Shown here: one piece after another, positions 12,749 through 19,639 of the stretch | Layout: each line of letters begins with the position of its first letter | How positions within the stretch are numbered: the stretch's first letter is position 1 | DNA from: CAYSRC01 sp964433495 | GTDB lineage: Bacteria; Bacillota; Clostridia; Oscillospirales; Ruminococcaceae | Assembly (NCBI GenBank): GCA_964433495.1 | Contig: CAYSRC010000044.1 | Coordinates: 1 to 19,639, forward strand | DNA length: 19,639 nucleotides | Direction of reading: 5' to 3' | Notes under the pieces: model-generated | What the model was told of the DNA's origin: nothing | The model's database searches: none | What the model saw: the letters and a program-made list of their open reading frames with translations, nothing else | Position numbers and translations under genes: made by a program

Positions 12749-14314
12749 TCAGCGGATGTCCTTAATCCAGCTGAGATTGGGCATGTCGTCCTCGTCGTCG
12801 AGGTTTTCGATGATGTCCTCGAGGTTCACGGGGTCGCGCATCAGCAGGTCGCCGCCCTGCGAAAAGGCGCTGTCGTCGTCATGCCCGCCGAACGAGTCGT
12901 CGGGGGTGTCGCGCCCCTCGTCCCTGCGGCGCCCGTGCCTGCCGAACAGGCCGCGCTTTTCCTCCCGCTTTTCCTCCCGCGGGGCAAAGGTCTCGTTAAA
13001 GCGGGACCCGCCGAGGCCGCCCGCGTCATGTCCCTCGCCGTCGCGCGGCTGCCGCGCGCCCTCGTTCCTCGGCGCGGCGTCCGCGGGCCCGGGGGCGGGC
13101 GTGCCGAAGCCGTCGTCGAGCGGCAGGTTGTTCTCGTCAAGCGGCTCGCGGGTGTCGAGGATGTCGCTTATGTCGTCCTTGAACACATAGTCGGCGTCGG
13201 GGCGGGACAGATCGTCCTCGGCGCGCTGCACCCGCTCCTCAAGCTTTTGCAGATGCGAGTCGGGCAGGGGGATCTCCTCGAGCGGGGCGTCCATTGACGA
13301 GGCGCTGCCCTCAAAGCCGAGCGTCAGGTCGCTCTGTTCGATCTTCATACCGGGGAACGGGTCGTCGGCGCGCGTTTCGGGCTGTGCGGCGGGCGCGCCG
13401 TCCTGCGCGGGCAGGGTCTGCCTTTGCCCGGCCCCTTCGGGCGCGGTGCTCGGGGCCTCCCCGCCCTTTTTGTCGTCTGCACCGTCGGGCCGGGTCGGCT
13501 GTGCCTCCCCGGCGGCGTCAAAAGGGGCCTTTGCCGCCTCCGCGGACGCGGCGTTTTTCATCGCCGCTATCTTGTCGAGCGCCACCGCCTTGAGCTTGTC
13601 GATGATGTCGTCCTTGTCGGCGCAGTCGGCGCGCAGCGCGTCGTTTTCGCCCGCGAGCCTGTCCGCCTCCGACTGAAGGTCCTTCAAGCGCTCGTCCGAC
13701 TTTTTAAGCTGCTCGGCCAGCACCGAGAGCTGTTCGGCCGCCGCGGCGAGCTTTTTGTCCTTTTCGGCCGCGGCGAGGTTGAGGCGCTCGATCTCCCTGT
13801 CCTGGCTCGATATGTAGTCGCTCATCGCCGAGGCCTTTTCCGCGAGCGTCTTGCCCTGTGCCGCCTGCTCGGCCGCCTGCTTGCGCACACGCGAGAGCTC
13901 GGCCGCCGAGTCGGACAGCTCGGCCTTGAGACGCTCGAGCGCGCCCGAGGTGTCGGCGTCCGACGCGAGGCGGGTGAGGTGGCTGCGCAGCGCCTGAAGC
14001 TCGGCGTCCAGCTCGCTTGTGCGCTTGCGCTCGTCGTCAAACATCATCTTGGCGTTGGCGGCGTCGGCGAGATAGTCCTTTATCTGACTGCGCAGACTGT
14101 TCGCGCTTTTGGTTGCCTTTTTGCACTCGTCAAGGTAGTCGAGCGCGCACAAAAGGCCCGCGCTCGTCACCGACGCGCCGGGGTTTGCCTCGAGCACGCC
14201 CTTGATGTCCTCGTTTATCTCCTCGGATATGTCCTTGACATAGCTCTCGTCCTCGTCGGTGGTTATGACGAGGCTGAGGCCCGCGATGTTGAGTGGGATT
14301 CTGTTTTCAGCCAT
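12749..14314 (-). CDS. ZapA-domain protein with long coiled coil and disordered tail
   Basis: The 521-residue protein starts like ZapA, the FtsZ-ring bundling factor: NRIPLNIAGLSLVITTDEDE, then YVKDISEEINEDIK, then a helical ALDYLDECKKA stretch (1-95). Ordinary ZapA ends near residue 90-130. Here an extended charged coiled coil runs to about 255 (repeated Leu/Ala heptads with Glu, Lys and Arg). A Pro/Ala/Gly/Asp-rich region of low complexity follows (about 260-490), with REEKREEKRG near 446-455. The last 25 residues are acidic and end in MPNLSWIKDIR, which looks like a binding peptide. The ATG at 14314 has AGAGGT seven bases upstream; an earlier in-frame start would add 18 unlikely residues. 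The division role is inference from the N-terminal domain. Confidence 0.72.
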   Translation of the reverse strand: MAENRIPLNIAGLSLVITTDEDESYVKDISEEINEDIKGVLEANPGASVTSAGLLCALDYLDECKKATKSANSLRSQIKDYLADAANAKMMFDDERKRTSELDAELQALRSHLTRLASDADTSGALERLKAELSDSAAELSRVRKQAAEQAAQGKTLAEKASAMSDYISSQDREIERLNLAAAEKDKKLAAAAEQLSVLAEQLKKSDERLKDLQSEADRLAGENDALRADCADKDDIIDKLKAVALDKIAAMKNAASAEAAKAPFDAAGEAQPTRPDGADDKKGGEAPSTAPEGAGQRQTLPAQDGAPAAQPETRADDPFPGMKIEQSDLTLGFEGSASSMDAPLEEIPLPDSHLQKLEERVQRAEDDLSRPDADYVFKDDISDILDTREPLDENNLPLDDGFGTPAPGPADAAPRNEGARQPRDGEGHDAGGLGGSRFNETFAPREEKREEKRGLFGRHGRRRDEGRDTPDDSFGGHDDDSAFSQGGDLLMRDPVNLEDIIENLDDEDDMPNLSWIKDIR

Positions 14315-14439
14315 TTTGACAACCTCTTTTGTGAAAAAGTAACGGTTTCGGGCCGCAAAGTACCGCATGCCCCGAGTCGGCCTGCGTGCGGCGCGGGGGA
14401 AGAGAGGCGCGGCCGCCCGATGTCGGGACGATTAAATTT

Positions 14440-14468
14440 ATTATAATACAAAATGCGTGTCATTACAA
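14440..14468 (-). promoter_or_regulatory. Sigma-A-type promoter for the ZapA-like gene
   Basis: On the minus strand TTGTAA (14468-14463) and a perfect TATAAT (14445-14440) are separated by 17 bases. The transcript would begin about 120 bases before the ZapA-like start codon. It is back to back with the glgP promoter. Confidence 0.7.
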
Positions 14469-14530
14469 ACGCATATTCCGCTTTTTTGGATGTTTTGACG
14501 AAATAGTTTGTCGAGGGCGACACAAAAAAG

Positions 14531-14559
14531 TTGATACGACGGAAGATATACGATATAAT
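14531..14559 (+). promoter_or_regulatory. Sigma-A-type promoter for glgP
   Basis: TTGATA (14531-14536) and TATAAT (14554-14559) are separated by exactly 17 bases. The transcript would start near 14566. This puts the first in-frame TTG (14531) inside the promoter and supports the start at 14627. Confidence 0.75.
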
Positions 14560-14626
14560 TAAAAGGCAGAGCGTGATTTTTACTGCCGATATCAAGACAG
14601 AAATCTACAAGCGAAGGGTGATTATT

Positions 14627-17035
14627 GTGAGTCAGTCAACAATTGCCGCCGAACGGATAAAACGAGCGGTAGAACGCAAGCTCAACGCCGAGTTCGAGAC
14701 GATACCCGAGCACGCGACCAACGAGCAGATTTACCGCAGCCTGTGCTATGTCGTGCGCGACATTCTCGACGACAAGCTGCGCAGAAGAGAGGCCAGGACA
14801 TACGGCCTCGGCGCGAAGCAGGTCTATTATATGTCGATGGAGTTTTTGGTGGGCAGGTCCCTCAAGAACAACCTGTCCAACCTGTGCATGGAGGACGCGG
14901 CGCGCGACGCGCTGGCGGGCATGGGCGTGTCGCTCGACAAGCTGTACGAGCTCGAGCCCGACGCGGGCCTCGGCAACGGCGGCCTCGGCAGGCTCGCCGC
15001 GTGCTATCTCGACGGGCTCGCCACCATGAACTACGCCGCGACGGGCTATTCGATCATGTACGAGTACGGCATCTTCAAGCAGAAGCTGGTGGACGGCTGG
15101 CAGCAGGAGGTCGCCGACGACTGGCTGCCCTACGGCGACGTGTGGCTCGACGAAAAGAAGGACGAAGCCGTCGAGATAAGCTTTGAGGGCAGGATAGAGG
15201 AGAAGTGGGACAACAACTATCACCACGTCGAGTACAAGGACTGTAAGACCGTTTTGGCGGTGCCCTACGACATGTACATCTCGGGCTACAACTCGCCCGG
15301 TGTCTCGCGGCTTCGCCTGTGGAAGGCAAAGTCCCCCGGCATGGACATGGAGAGCTTTAACCGCGGCGACTATGCCTCCGCCATGCGGGCGAACATCGAT
15401 GCCGAGCTCATCTCAAAGGTGCTGTACCCCAACGACAACTTCCACGAGGGCAAGGTGCTGCGGCTCAAGCAGGAGTATTTTCTGTGCAGCGCGTCGATAA
15501 ACGACATCGTCAAAAAGCATCTGTCGCAGTACGGCACGCTCGAGAACCTGCCCGAAAAGGTCGCGATACAGCTCAACGACACCCACCCGACCCTCGCGGT
15601 GCCCGAGCTGATGCGGATCCTGCTCGACGAGTGCGGCTACACCTGGGAGCACGCGAACAGCATCGTCTACCGCGTGTTCAACTACACCAACCACACCGTC
15701 ATGAGCGAGGCGCTCGAAAAGTGGAACTGCGACATGCTCAGGATGGTTCTGCCGCGCATCTATCAAATCATCGAGGAGATGGACAGGCGGCTTCGCATCG
15801 CGCTCGAAAAGTCGTTCCCCGGCGATCAGGGCAAGATATCCTACATGAGCATCATCGGCGAGGGCAGCGTGCGCATGGCGAACCTGTGCGTCTACATGTC
15901 GGGCAAGGTGAACGGCGTCGCGAAGATCCACAGCGAGATCATCAAGGACGAGGTGTTCCACGACTACTACATCTACTCCCCGCAGAAGTTCACCAACGTC
16001 ACCAACGGCATCGCCTACCGGCGCTGGCTGCTTCAGCACAACGAGGGGCTCACAAGCCTTTTGTGCGACACGATAGGCGAGGGCTTTAAAAAGGACGCCT
16101 CCGCCCTCAAGGAGTTTGAGCGGTATAAGAACGACACGACGGTGCTTCGGCGCCTCGCCGAGGTCAAGCTCGAGAACAAAAAACGCCTCGCGCGGTTTGC
16201 CGAGAAGACCCTCGGGCATCCCCTCAACCCCGAGTCGATCTTTGACGTGCAGGCGAAGAGGATGCACGAGTACAAGCGGCAGCACCTCAACGCGCTGCAC
16301 ATCATCCACCAGTACCTGACGCTCAAGGATAACCCCAACGCCGACTTTGTGCCGAGGACCTATCTCTTCAGCGCCAAGGCCGCGCCCGGCTATTACATGG
16401 CAAAGCAGATGATAAGGCTGCTGTGCGGGCTTCAGGAGATGCTCGGAAACGACAAGCAGGTGCGCGACAAGCTGCGCATCGCCTATCTCGAGGACTACCG
16501 CGTCACGGTGTCCGAGATCCTGATGCCGGGGGCCGAGGTGTCCGAGCAGATCTCCCTCGCGGGCACCGAGGCGAGCGGCACGGGCAACATGAAGCTGATG
16601 ATAAACGGCGCGCTCACCATCGGCACCCTCGACGGAGCGAACGTCGAGATACGCGACGCGTGCGGCGAGGACAACTTCTTCCTGTTCGGGATGACCAAGG
16701 AGGAGGCCCTGCGCGAAAAGGCGGGCTACAGCCCGATAAAATACTACAACAACAACCCCGAGATAAAGCGGGTGCTCGACTTCATCTCGGCGGGCTTTGA
16801 CGGCAACAAGTACGTCGAGATCGCAAACAACCTCATGAACCAGGACCCCTATATGGTTTTGGCCGACTTCGACGCGTACATCAAGGCGCAGCAGCGGGTG
16901 TCCGAGACCTATCTCGACCCCGACACCTGGAACAGGATGTCCCTGATGAACATCGCGAACGCGGGGGTGTTTTCGGCCGACCGCTCGGTCACCGAGTACG
17001 CCGAGAACATTTGGCACCTGCACCCCGTAAGGTAA
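14627..17035 (+). CDS. glgP: Glycogen/maltodextrin phosphorylase
   Basis: The 802-residue GT35 enzyme releases glucose 1-phosphate from the non-reducing ends of alpha-1,4-glucans in the cytoplasm, using pyridoxal phosphate. The PLP site is EASGTGNMK with the lysine at 656, followed by INGALTIGTLDGANVEI. N-terminal GLGNGGLGRLAACYLDG and the YMSMEFLVGRSL segment are family marks, and LNDTHPTLAVPELMR is the active-site region. Length is standard for bacterial phosphorylases. I chose the GTG at 14627 because GAAGGG lies eight bases upstream and a promoter lies 68 bases upstream; the longer frame would start within that promoter. The GH13 gene follows after six bases, so both work on stored or imported glucan. 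Confidence 0.95.
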   Translation: MSQSTIAAERIKRAVERKLNAEFETIPEHATNEQIYRSLCYVVRDILDDKLRRREARTYGLGAKQVYYMSMEFLVGRSLKNNLSNLCMEDAARDALAGMGVSLDKLYELEPDAGLGNGGLGRLAACYLDGLATMNYAATGYSIMYEYGIFKQKLVDGWQQEVADDWLPYGDVWLDEKKDEAVEISFEGRIEEKWDNNYHHVEYKDCKTVLAVPYDMYISGYNSPGVSRLRLWKAKSPGMDMESFNRGDYASAMRANIDAELISKVLYPNDNFHEGKVLRLKQEYFLCSASINDIVKKHLSQYGTLENLPEKVAIQLNDTHPTLAVPELMRILLDECGYTWEHANSIVYRVFNYTNHTVMSEALEKWNCDMLRMVLPRIYQIIEEMDRRLRIALEKSFPGDQGKISYMSIIGEGSVRMANLCVYMSGKVNGVAKIHSEIIKDEVFHDYYIYSPQKFTNVTNGIAYRRWLLQHNEGLTSLLCDTIGEGFKKDASALKEFERYKNDTTVLRRLAEVKLENKKRLARFAEKTLGHPLNPESIFDVQAKRMHEYKRQHLNALHIIHQYLTLKDNPNADFVPRTYLFSAKAAPGYYMAKQMIRLLCGLQEMLGNDKQVRDKLRIAYLEDYRVTVSEILMPGAEVSEQISLAGTEASGTGNMKLMINGALTIGTLDGANVEIRDACGEDNFFLFGMTKEEALREKAGYSPIKYYNNNPEIKRVLDFISAGFDGNKYVEIANNLMNQDPYMVLADFDAYIKAQQRVSETYLDPDTWNRMSLMNIANAGVFSADRSVTEYAENIWHLHPVR

Positions 17036-17041
17036 GGCGAC

Positions 17042-18784
17042 ATGGCTTACTTTGACCCGAGAGATATGCGCTGCCGCCGCCCCGTCGGGGCGGCGGCTTC
17101 GGGCTGCCCGGTCGAGTTCAGGGCCCTTTGCGGCGAGGGGGCGGGCGGCGAGCTTTGGCTCGCGCGCGACGGCGAAGAGCCCGCGGCGCGCGCGATGACG
17201 CCCGACGGCGGCTCGTGCGTCTGCACGCTCGACGACCTCGCAGTCGGGCTCTACTTTTATTATGTCGTCGTCGAGGGCGAGCGGTTCCCCGAGACGGGGA
17301 AGTATCAGCTGACGGTATACGACAGCGCCTACCGCGCGCCCGAGGGCTGGGCGGGCGGCACGATGTACCAGATCTTTCCCGATCGGTTTTTTGTGGGCGG
17401 GGGCGGCGTGCTTCGCTCGCAGTATGCCGACCGCGTCTTTCACGACGACCCGCTCGACGAGCCGTGCTATCTGCCCGACGAGACGGGCGAGGTGAAAAAC
17501 CGCGACTACTTCGGCGGCAACCTGCGGGGCATCGAGCAAAAGCTGCCCTATCTCAAGGAGCTTTCGGTCAGCTGCATCTATCTCAACCCGGTGTTTGAGG
17601 CCCACAGCAACCACCGCTACAACACGGCGGATTATATGAAGATCGACCCCACCCTCGGCGCCGAGGAGGACTTTGCGCGCCTGTGCAGTGCGGCGCACGG
17701 GCTGGGCATTCGGGTGATTATCGACGGTGTGTTCAGCCACACGGGGGACGACAGCGTCTATTTCAACCGCTACGGCAGGTACGACGGCGTGGGCGCGTAT
17801 CAGAGCGCCGACAGCAAATATTACAGATGGTATAAATTTCAGCATTTTCCCGACAAGTATACCAGCTGGTGGGGGTTCGGCACCCTGCCCGAGGTGGAGG
17901 AGCTGGAGGAAAGCTACAGCGACTTCATCTGCGGCGAGGGCGGCGTCATCGAGAAATGGCTGACGCTCGGCGCGGACGGGATAAGGCTTGACGTCGCCGA
18001 CGAGCTGCCCGACGAGTTCATAGAGCGCATCCGCCGTGCGGTCAAGCGGTGCGGTCAAGACAAGCTGCTTGTCGGCGAGGTGTGGGAGGACGCGAGCAAC
18101 AAGATAAGCTACGGCGCGCGCAGGCGCTTTTTGTGGGGCAGGGAGCTGGACAGCGTGATGAACTATCCCTTCCGCGAGGCGGTGCTGACCTACATCTCGG
18201 ACGGATGCGCCGAGCGCTTCATGCGCGCGGTGTCGGGCATATGCGAGAACTATCCCGCGCCCATGCTCGACCTGTTGATGAACAGCCTGTCCACCCACGA
18301 CACCGAGCGCGCGATAACCCGTCTTGCGCTGGGGCCGGTCAAGCACCTGCCCAAGCAGGAGCAGCAGCGGCTGTTTTTGCAGCGCGACGACTATCTGCGC
18401 GGCGTCGAGCTGATGAAGATGGCGACGGCGCTCCAGTTCACCCTGCCCGGAATCCCGTGCGTATACTACGGGGACGAGATCGGGATGCAGGGGGGCGGCG
18501 ACCCGTTCTGCCGCAGGTTCATGCGCTGGCAGGACGCCGACGAAAACCTGCGCGGGTTTGTCAAGACCATCGCGCGGGAGAGAAGCGAGATAAAGGCGTT
18601 CAGGCACGGCCGCTTTGTGCCGCTCGTGTCGGACAGCCCGATGTGCGTGCAGTTTTTGCGCGACGCGGGCGCGGACGGGCGGGTGCTGGTGGCGGTGAAC
18701 CGCGCGGACGAGACGGCGATTGTGTCCTTTGAGGGCAAAGAATACGAGATTCCCCCGTGGTCCTATCTCATCGAGGAACTTTGA
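17042..18784 (+). CDS. Cytoplasmic GH13 maltodextrin hydrolase (neopullulanase-like)
   Basis: The 580-residue alpha-amylase family enzyme has an N-terminal beta domain (about 1-100, the CBM34-like position), a (beta/alpha)8 barrel and a C-terminal beta domain. The catalytic set is complete: IIDGVFSH (226-233), GIRLD with nucleophile D317, GEVWED with acid/base E346 and STHD with D420. GDPFCRRFMRW (486-496) and MYQIFPDRF (108-116) are typical of the neopullulanase, cyclomaltodextrinase and maltogenic amylase group. There is no signal peptide, so it should act on intracellular maltodextrins, trimming branches or short chains left by the phosphorylase. Exact specificity cannot be read. It starts six bases after glgP and has only a weak AAGG. 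A perfect GC hairpin lies in codons 11-19. Confidence 0.92.
   Translation: MAYFDPRDMRCRRPVGAAASGCPVEFRALCGEGAGGELWLARDGEEPAARAMTPDGGSCVCTLDDLAVGLYFYYVVVEGERFPETGKYQLTVYDSAYRAPEGWAGGTMYQIFPDRFFVGGGGVLRSQYADRVFHDDPLDEPCYLPDETGEVKNRDYFGGNLRGIEQKLPYLKELSVSCIYLNPVFEAHSNHRYNTADYMKIDPTLGAEEDFARLCSAAHGLGIRVIIDGVFSHTGDDSVYFNRYGRYDGVGAYQSADSKYYRWYKFQHFPDKYTSWWGFGTLPEVEELEESYSDFICGEGGVIEKWLTLGADGIRLDVADELPDEFIERIRRAVKRCGQDKLLVGEVWEDASNKISYGARRRFLWGRELDSVMNYPFREAVLTYISDGCAERFMRAVSGICENYPAPMLDLLMNSLSTHDTERAITRLALGPVKHLPKQEQQRLFLQRDDYLRGVELMKMATALQFTLPGIPCVYYGDEIGMQGGGDPFCRRFMRWQDADENLRGFVKTIARERSEIKAFRHGRFVPLVSDSPMCVQFLRDAGADGRVLVAVNRADETAIVSFEGKEYEIPPWSYLIEEL
17073..17097 (+). other. Perfect 11-bp GC-only hairpin in the GH13 coding start
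   Basis: GCCGCCGCCCC, loop GTC and the exact complement form a stem made only of G-C pairs, in codons 11 to 19. As RNA this would be very stable. It could lower GH13 translation relative to glgP or protect the upstream message from 3' decay; it might equally be chance in GC-rich codons for Arg-Pro-Val-Gly-Ala-Ala-Ala. Confidence 0.6.
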
Positions 18785-18842
18785 CGCGCCGCCGGCATGA
18801 CAGCGCTTGTCGGGTAAACCATAAACAAAGGAGTGCTGAGCG
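18785..18842 (+). other. GH13 to deoxyribosyltransferase gap with strong RBS
   Basis: No terminator is visible in these 58 bases. A small GACA/TGTC pairing around GCGCT is too weak to count. AAAGGAG at 18827-18833, nine bases before the next ATG, is one of the best ribosome binding sites in the window. Co-transcription with glgP is likely. Confidence 0.5.
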
Positions 18843-19439
18843 ATGAAGTTCTTTTACGGCAGCGAGTCCGACCGCGTTTTTGCGGTCTACGAGCGGGACG
18901 GGCTGTACTATCCCGTGTTCACCGAGAGGTACGGCGACAAGGGGTTTGCGGTCGGCAGGGAGCTTGAGCCGATAACCGACCCCGAATCGATCGAGGCGCT
19001 CGAGAAGTATCTCAAGCCCTATGAGGACGGCAAGAAAAGGATATACATGGCGGGCCCGCTTTTCAACGAGGGCGACCGCTATACCAACAAGGTCAACTCC
19101 GACGCGCTCAGAGAGCTTGGCTTCACCACCTTTTTGCCGCAGGAGATCGTGATCACCAACGCGAGCAGCGAGCTTGTGAAGGCGGGCTGCTTTTACATGG
19201 ACCTTTGCGCGATAAAGCAGTGCGATTTTATGGTGTGCAACTGCAACGGCATCGAGATCGACAGCGGCACCGCCGCCGAGATAGGCCTCGGCTACGGCCT
19301 CGGGAAGAAGATGGTGCTGTACAAGAGCGACGTGAGAAACTATTACAACGACGTCTCGCGCCTCAACAATTTTGTGGGCGGCCTTGTGGACAACAAGGTG
19401 TGCCGCACCCTCGAGGAGGTCATCGAAAACCTCCGATAG
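18843..19439 (+). CDS. Nucleoside 2-deoxyribosyltransferase-like protein
   Basis: The 198-residue protein carries a deoxyribosyltransferase fold in residues 66-198. RIYMAGPLF (66-74) is the nucleotide-binding strand and loop. D120 begins the ICAIKQ-like helix, CDFMVCNCNG (127-136) follows, and DSGTAAEIGLGYGLGKK (140-156) carries the likely catalytic Glu146. The D120, D140, E146 spacing matches the family's Asp-Asp-Glu set as I remember it. Enzymes of this fold swap or hydrolyse bases on deoxynucleosides or deoxynucleotides. The first 65 residues are an extra domain starting MKFFYGSESDRVF that I do not recognise. Substrate is unknown; a hydrolase acting on 5'-monophosphates is an alternative. 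The start is fixed by AAAGGAG. Confidence 0.78.
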   Translation: MKFFYGSESDRVFAVYERDGLYYPVFTERYGDKGFAVGRELEPITDPESIEALEKYLKPYEDGKKRIYMAGPLFNEGDRYTNKVNSDALRELGFTTFLPQEIVITNASSELVKAGCFYMDLCAIKQCDFMVCNCNGIEIDSGTAAEIGLGYGLGKKMVLYKSDVRNYYNDVSRLNNFVGGLVDNKVCRTLEEVIENLR

Positions 19440-19501
19440 CGGGCTGTGTGCCCTTCTTTTGGAGGAGGGCGCGGCGGACGGCGCAGGGCGGATTGAATGA
19501 G

Positions 19502-19563
19502 CAAGGAAGAGGCCTCGGCCCCCGTCAGGGGGTCGAGGCCTCTTCCTTGTCGTTGGATTTTTT
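19502..19563 (+). terminator. Strong intrinsic terminator after the glgP group
   Basis: CAAGGAAGAGGCCTCGGCCCCC (19502-19523) pairs with 19528-19549 over 22 positions with one G-T pair and a GTCA loop. A run of six T (19558-19563) follows after eight bases. It is the likely end of the glgP, GH13 and deoxyribosyltransferase transcript. On the minus strand it lacks a close T run. Confidence 0.7.
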
Positions 19564-19579
19564 AGTTAGGAAAAACCCC

Positions 19580-19639
19580 AAAAAGCTCCCTTGTGTAAAG
19601 GAAGAGTCGGCGCAGTCGACTGAGGGTTTGTCTGCGCAA
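19580..19639 (-). repeat. Repeat copy I, cut by the window end
   Basis: Read on the minus strand it has GACAAACCCTCAGTC, a GTCG/CGAC hairpin, then CTTCCTTTACACAAGGGAGC and TTTTT. This is the short right-end form of the repeat family in the opposite orientation. The left half lies beyond the window. Confidence 0.6.

Noticed and set aside
14531..14626. N-terminal extension of glgP starting at TTG 14531
   Set aside because: A 17-base-spaced TTGATA/TATAAT promoter lies inside it and its residues do not resemble the phosphorylase N-terminus; GTG 14627 has a good binding site.
15413..18607. Open frame of 1064 codons on the minus strand across glgP and the GH13 gene
   Set aside because: It lies opposite two genes with full catalytic motifs. 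Its product is rich in Arg, His, Leu, Val and Ala with no family resemblance. Long antisense frames are expected in GC-rich coding DNA of this codon usage.

Overview
The window reads as a chromosomal segment of a GC-rich, low-oxygen Firmicute, most likely a clostridial lineage such as Oscillospiraceae/Ruminococcaceae. The basis is gene content and order: hisS-aspS, maf preceded by a DUF4321-type small membrane protein, a MinD-like ATPase next to methylglyoxal synthase, a PPi-type phosphofructokinase and a ZapA-type protein. AGGAGG-like ribosome binding sites and sigma-A-like promoters agree. The taxonomic call is inference; there is no rRNA or tRNA gene in the window.

Layout. Bases 1-556 hold repeat sequence and no convincing gene. 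A lone 656-residue multi-pass membrane protein with GT-C glycosyltransferase features follows (557-2527). Bases 2528-3749 are about 1.2 kb of noncoding DNA packed with inverted repeats. From 3750 to 11399 everything runs on the minus strand. In transcription order it is DUF4321 protein, maf, MinD-like ATPase, mgsA, hisS, aspS, a short-chain dehydrogenase and pfp. Bases 11400-12157 are a second noncoding repeat cluster. dut (12158-12598) and a long ZapA-domain coiled-coil protein (12749-14314) are also on the minus strand. Divergent promoters then separate these from a plus-strand group: glycogen phosphorylase, a cytoplasmic GH13 maltodextrin hydrolase and a nucleoside 2-deoxyribosyltransferase-like protein. 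That group ends at a strong terminator and another repeat copy.

How the genes fit together. glgP and the GH13 enzyme would break down glycogen and maltodextrins inside the cell. PPi-dependent phosphofructokinase would feed glycolysis cheaply, and MgsA would offer an overflow route from dihydroxyacetone phosphate. maf, dut and the deoxyribosyltransferase-like protein belong to nucleotide-pool maintenance. hisS-aspS is the usual synthetase pair. The MinD-like and ZapA-like proteins touch cell division, and both are atypical.

The least ordinary material is the noncoding DNA. At least three large modular repeats (151-312, 2691-3056, 11744-12013) and several fragments share ends, an inner inverted repeat, a small hairpin with a compensatory length change and a terminal CTCCC/GGGAG hairpin. 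Two copies carry a cloverleaf-like core. One of these holds two extra hairpins whose loops (GGTACG and GGAACG) are complementary to the sites just downstream (CGTACC and CGTTCC). No CRISPR array, transposase, phage gene or toxin-antitoxin pair was seen.
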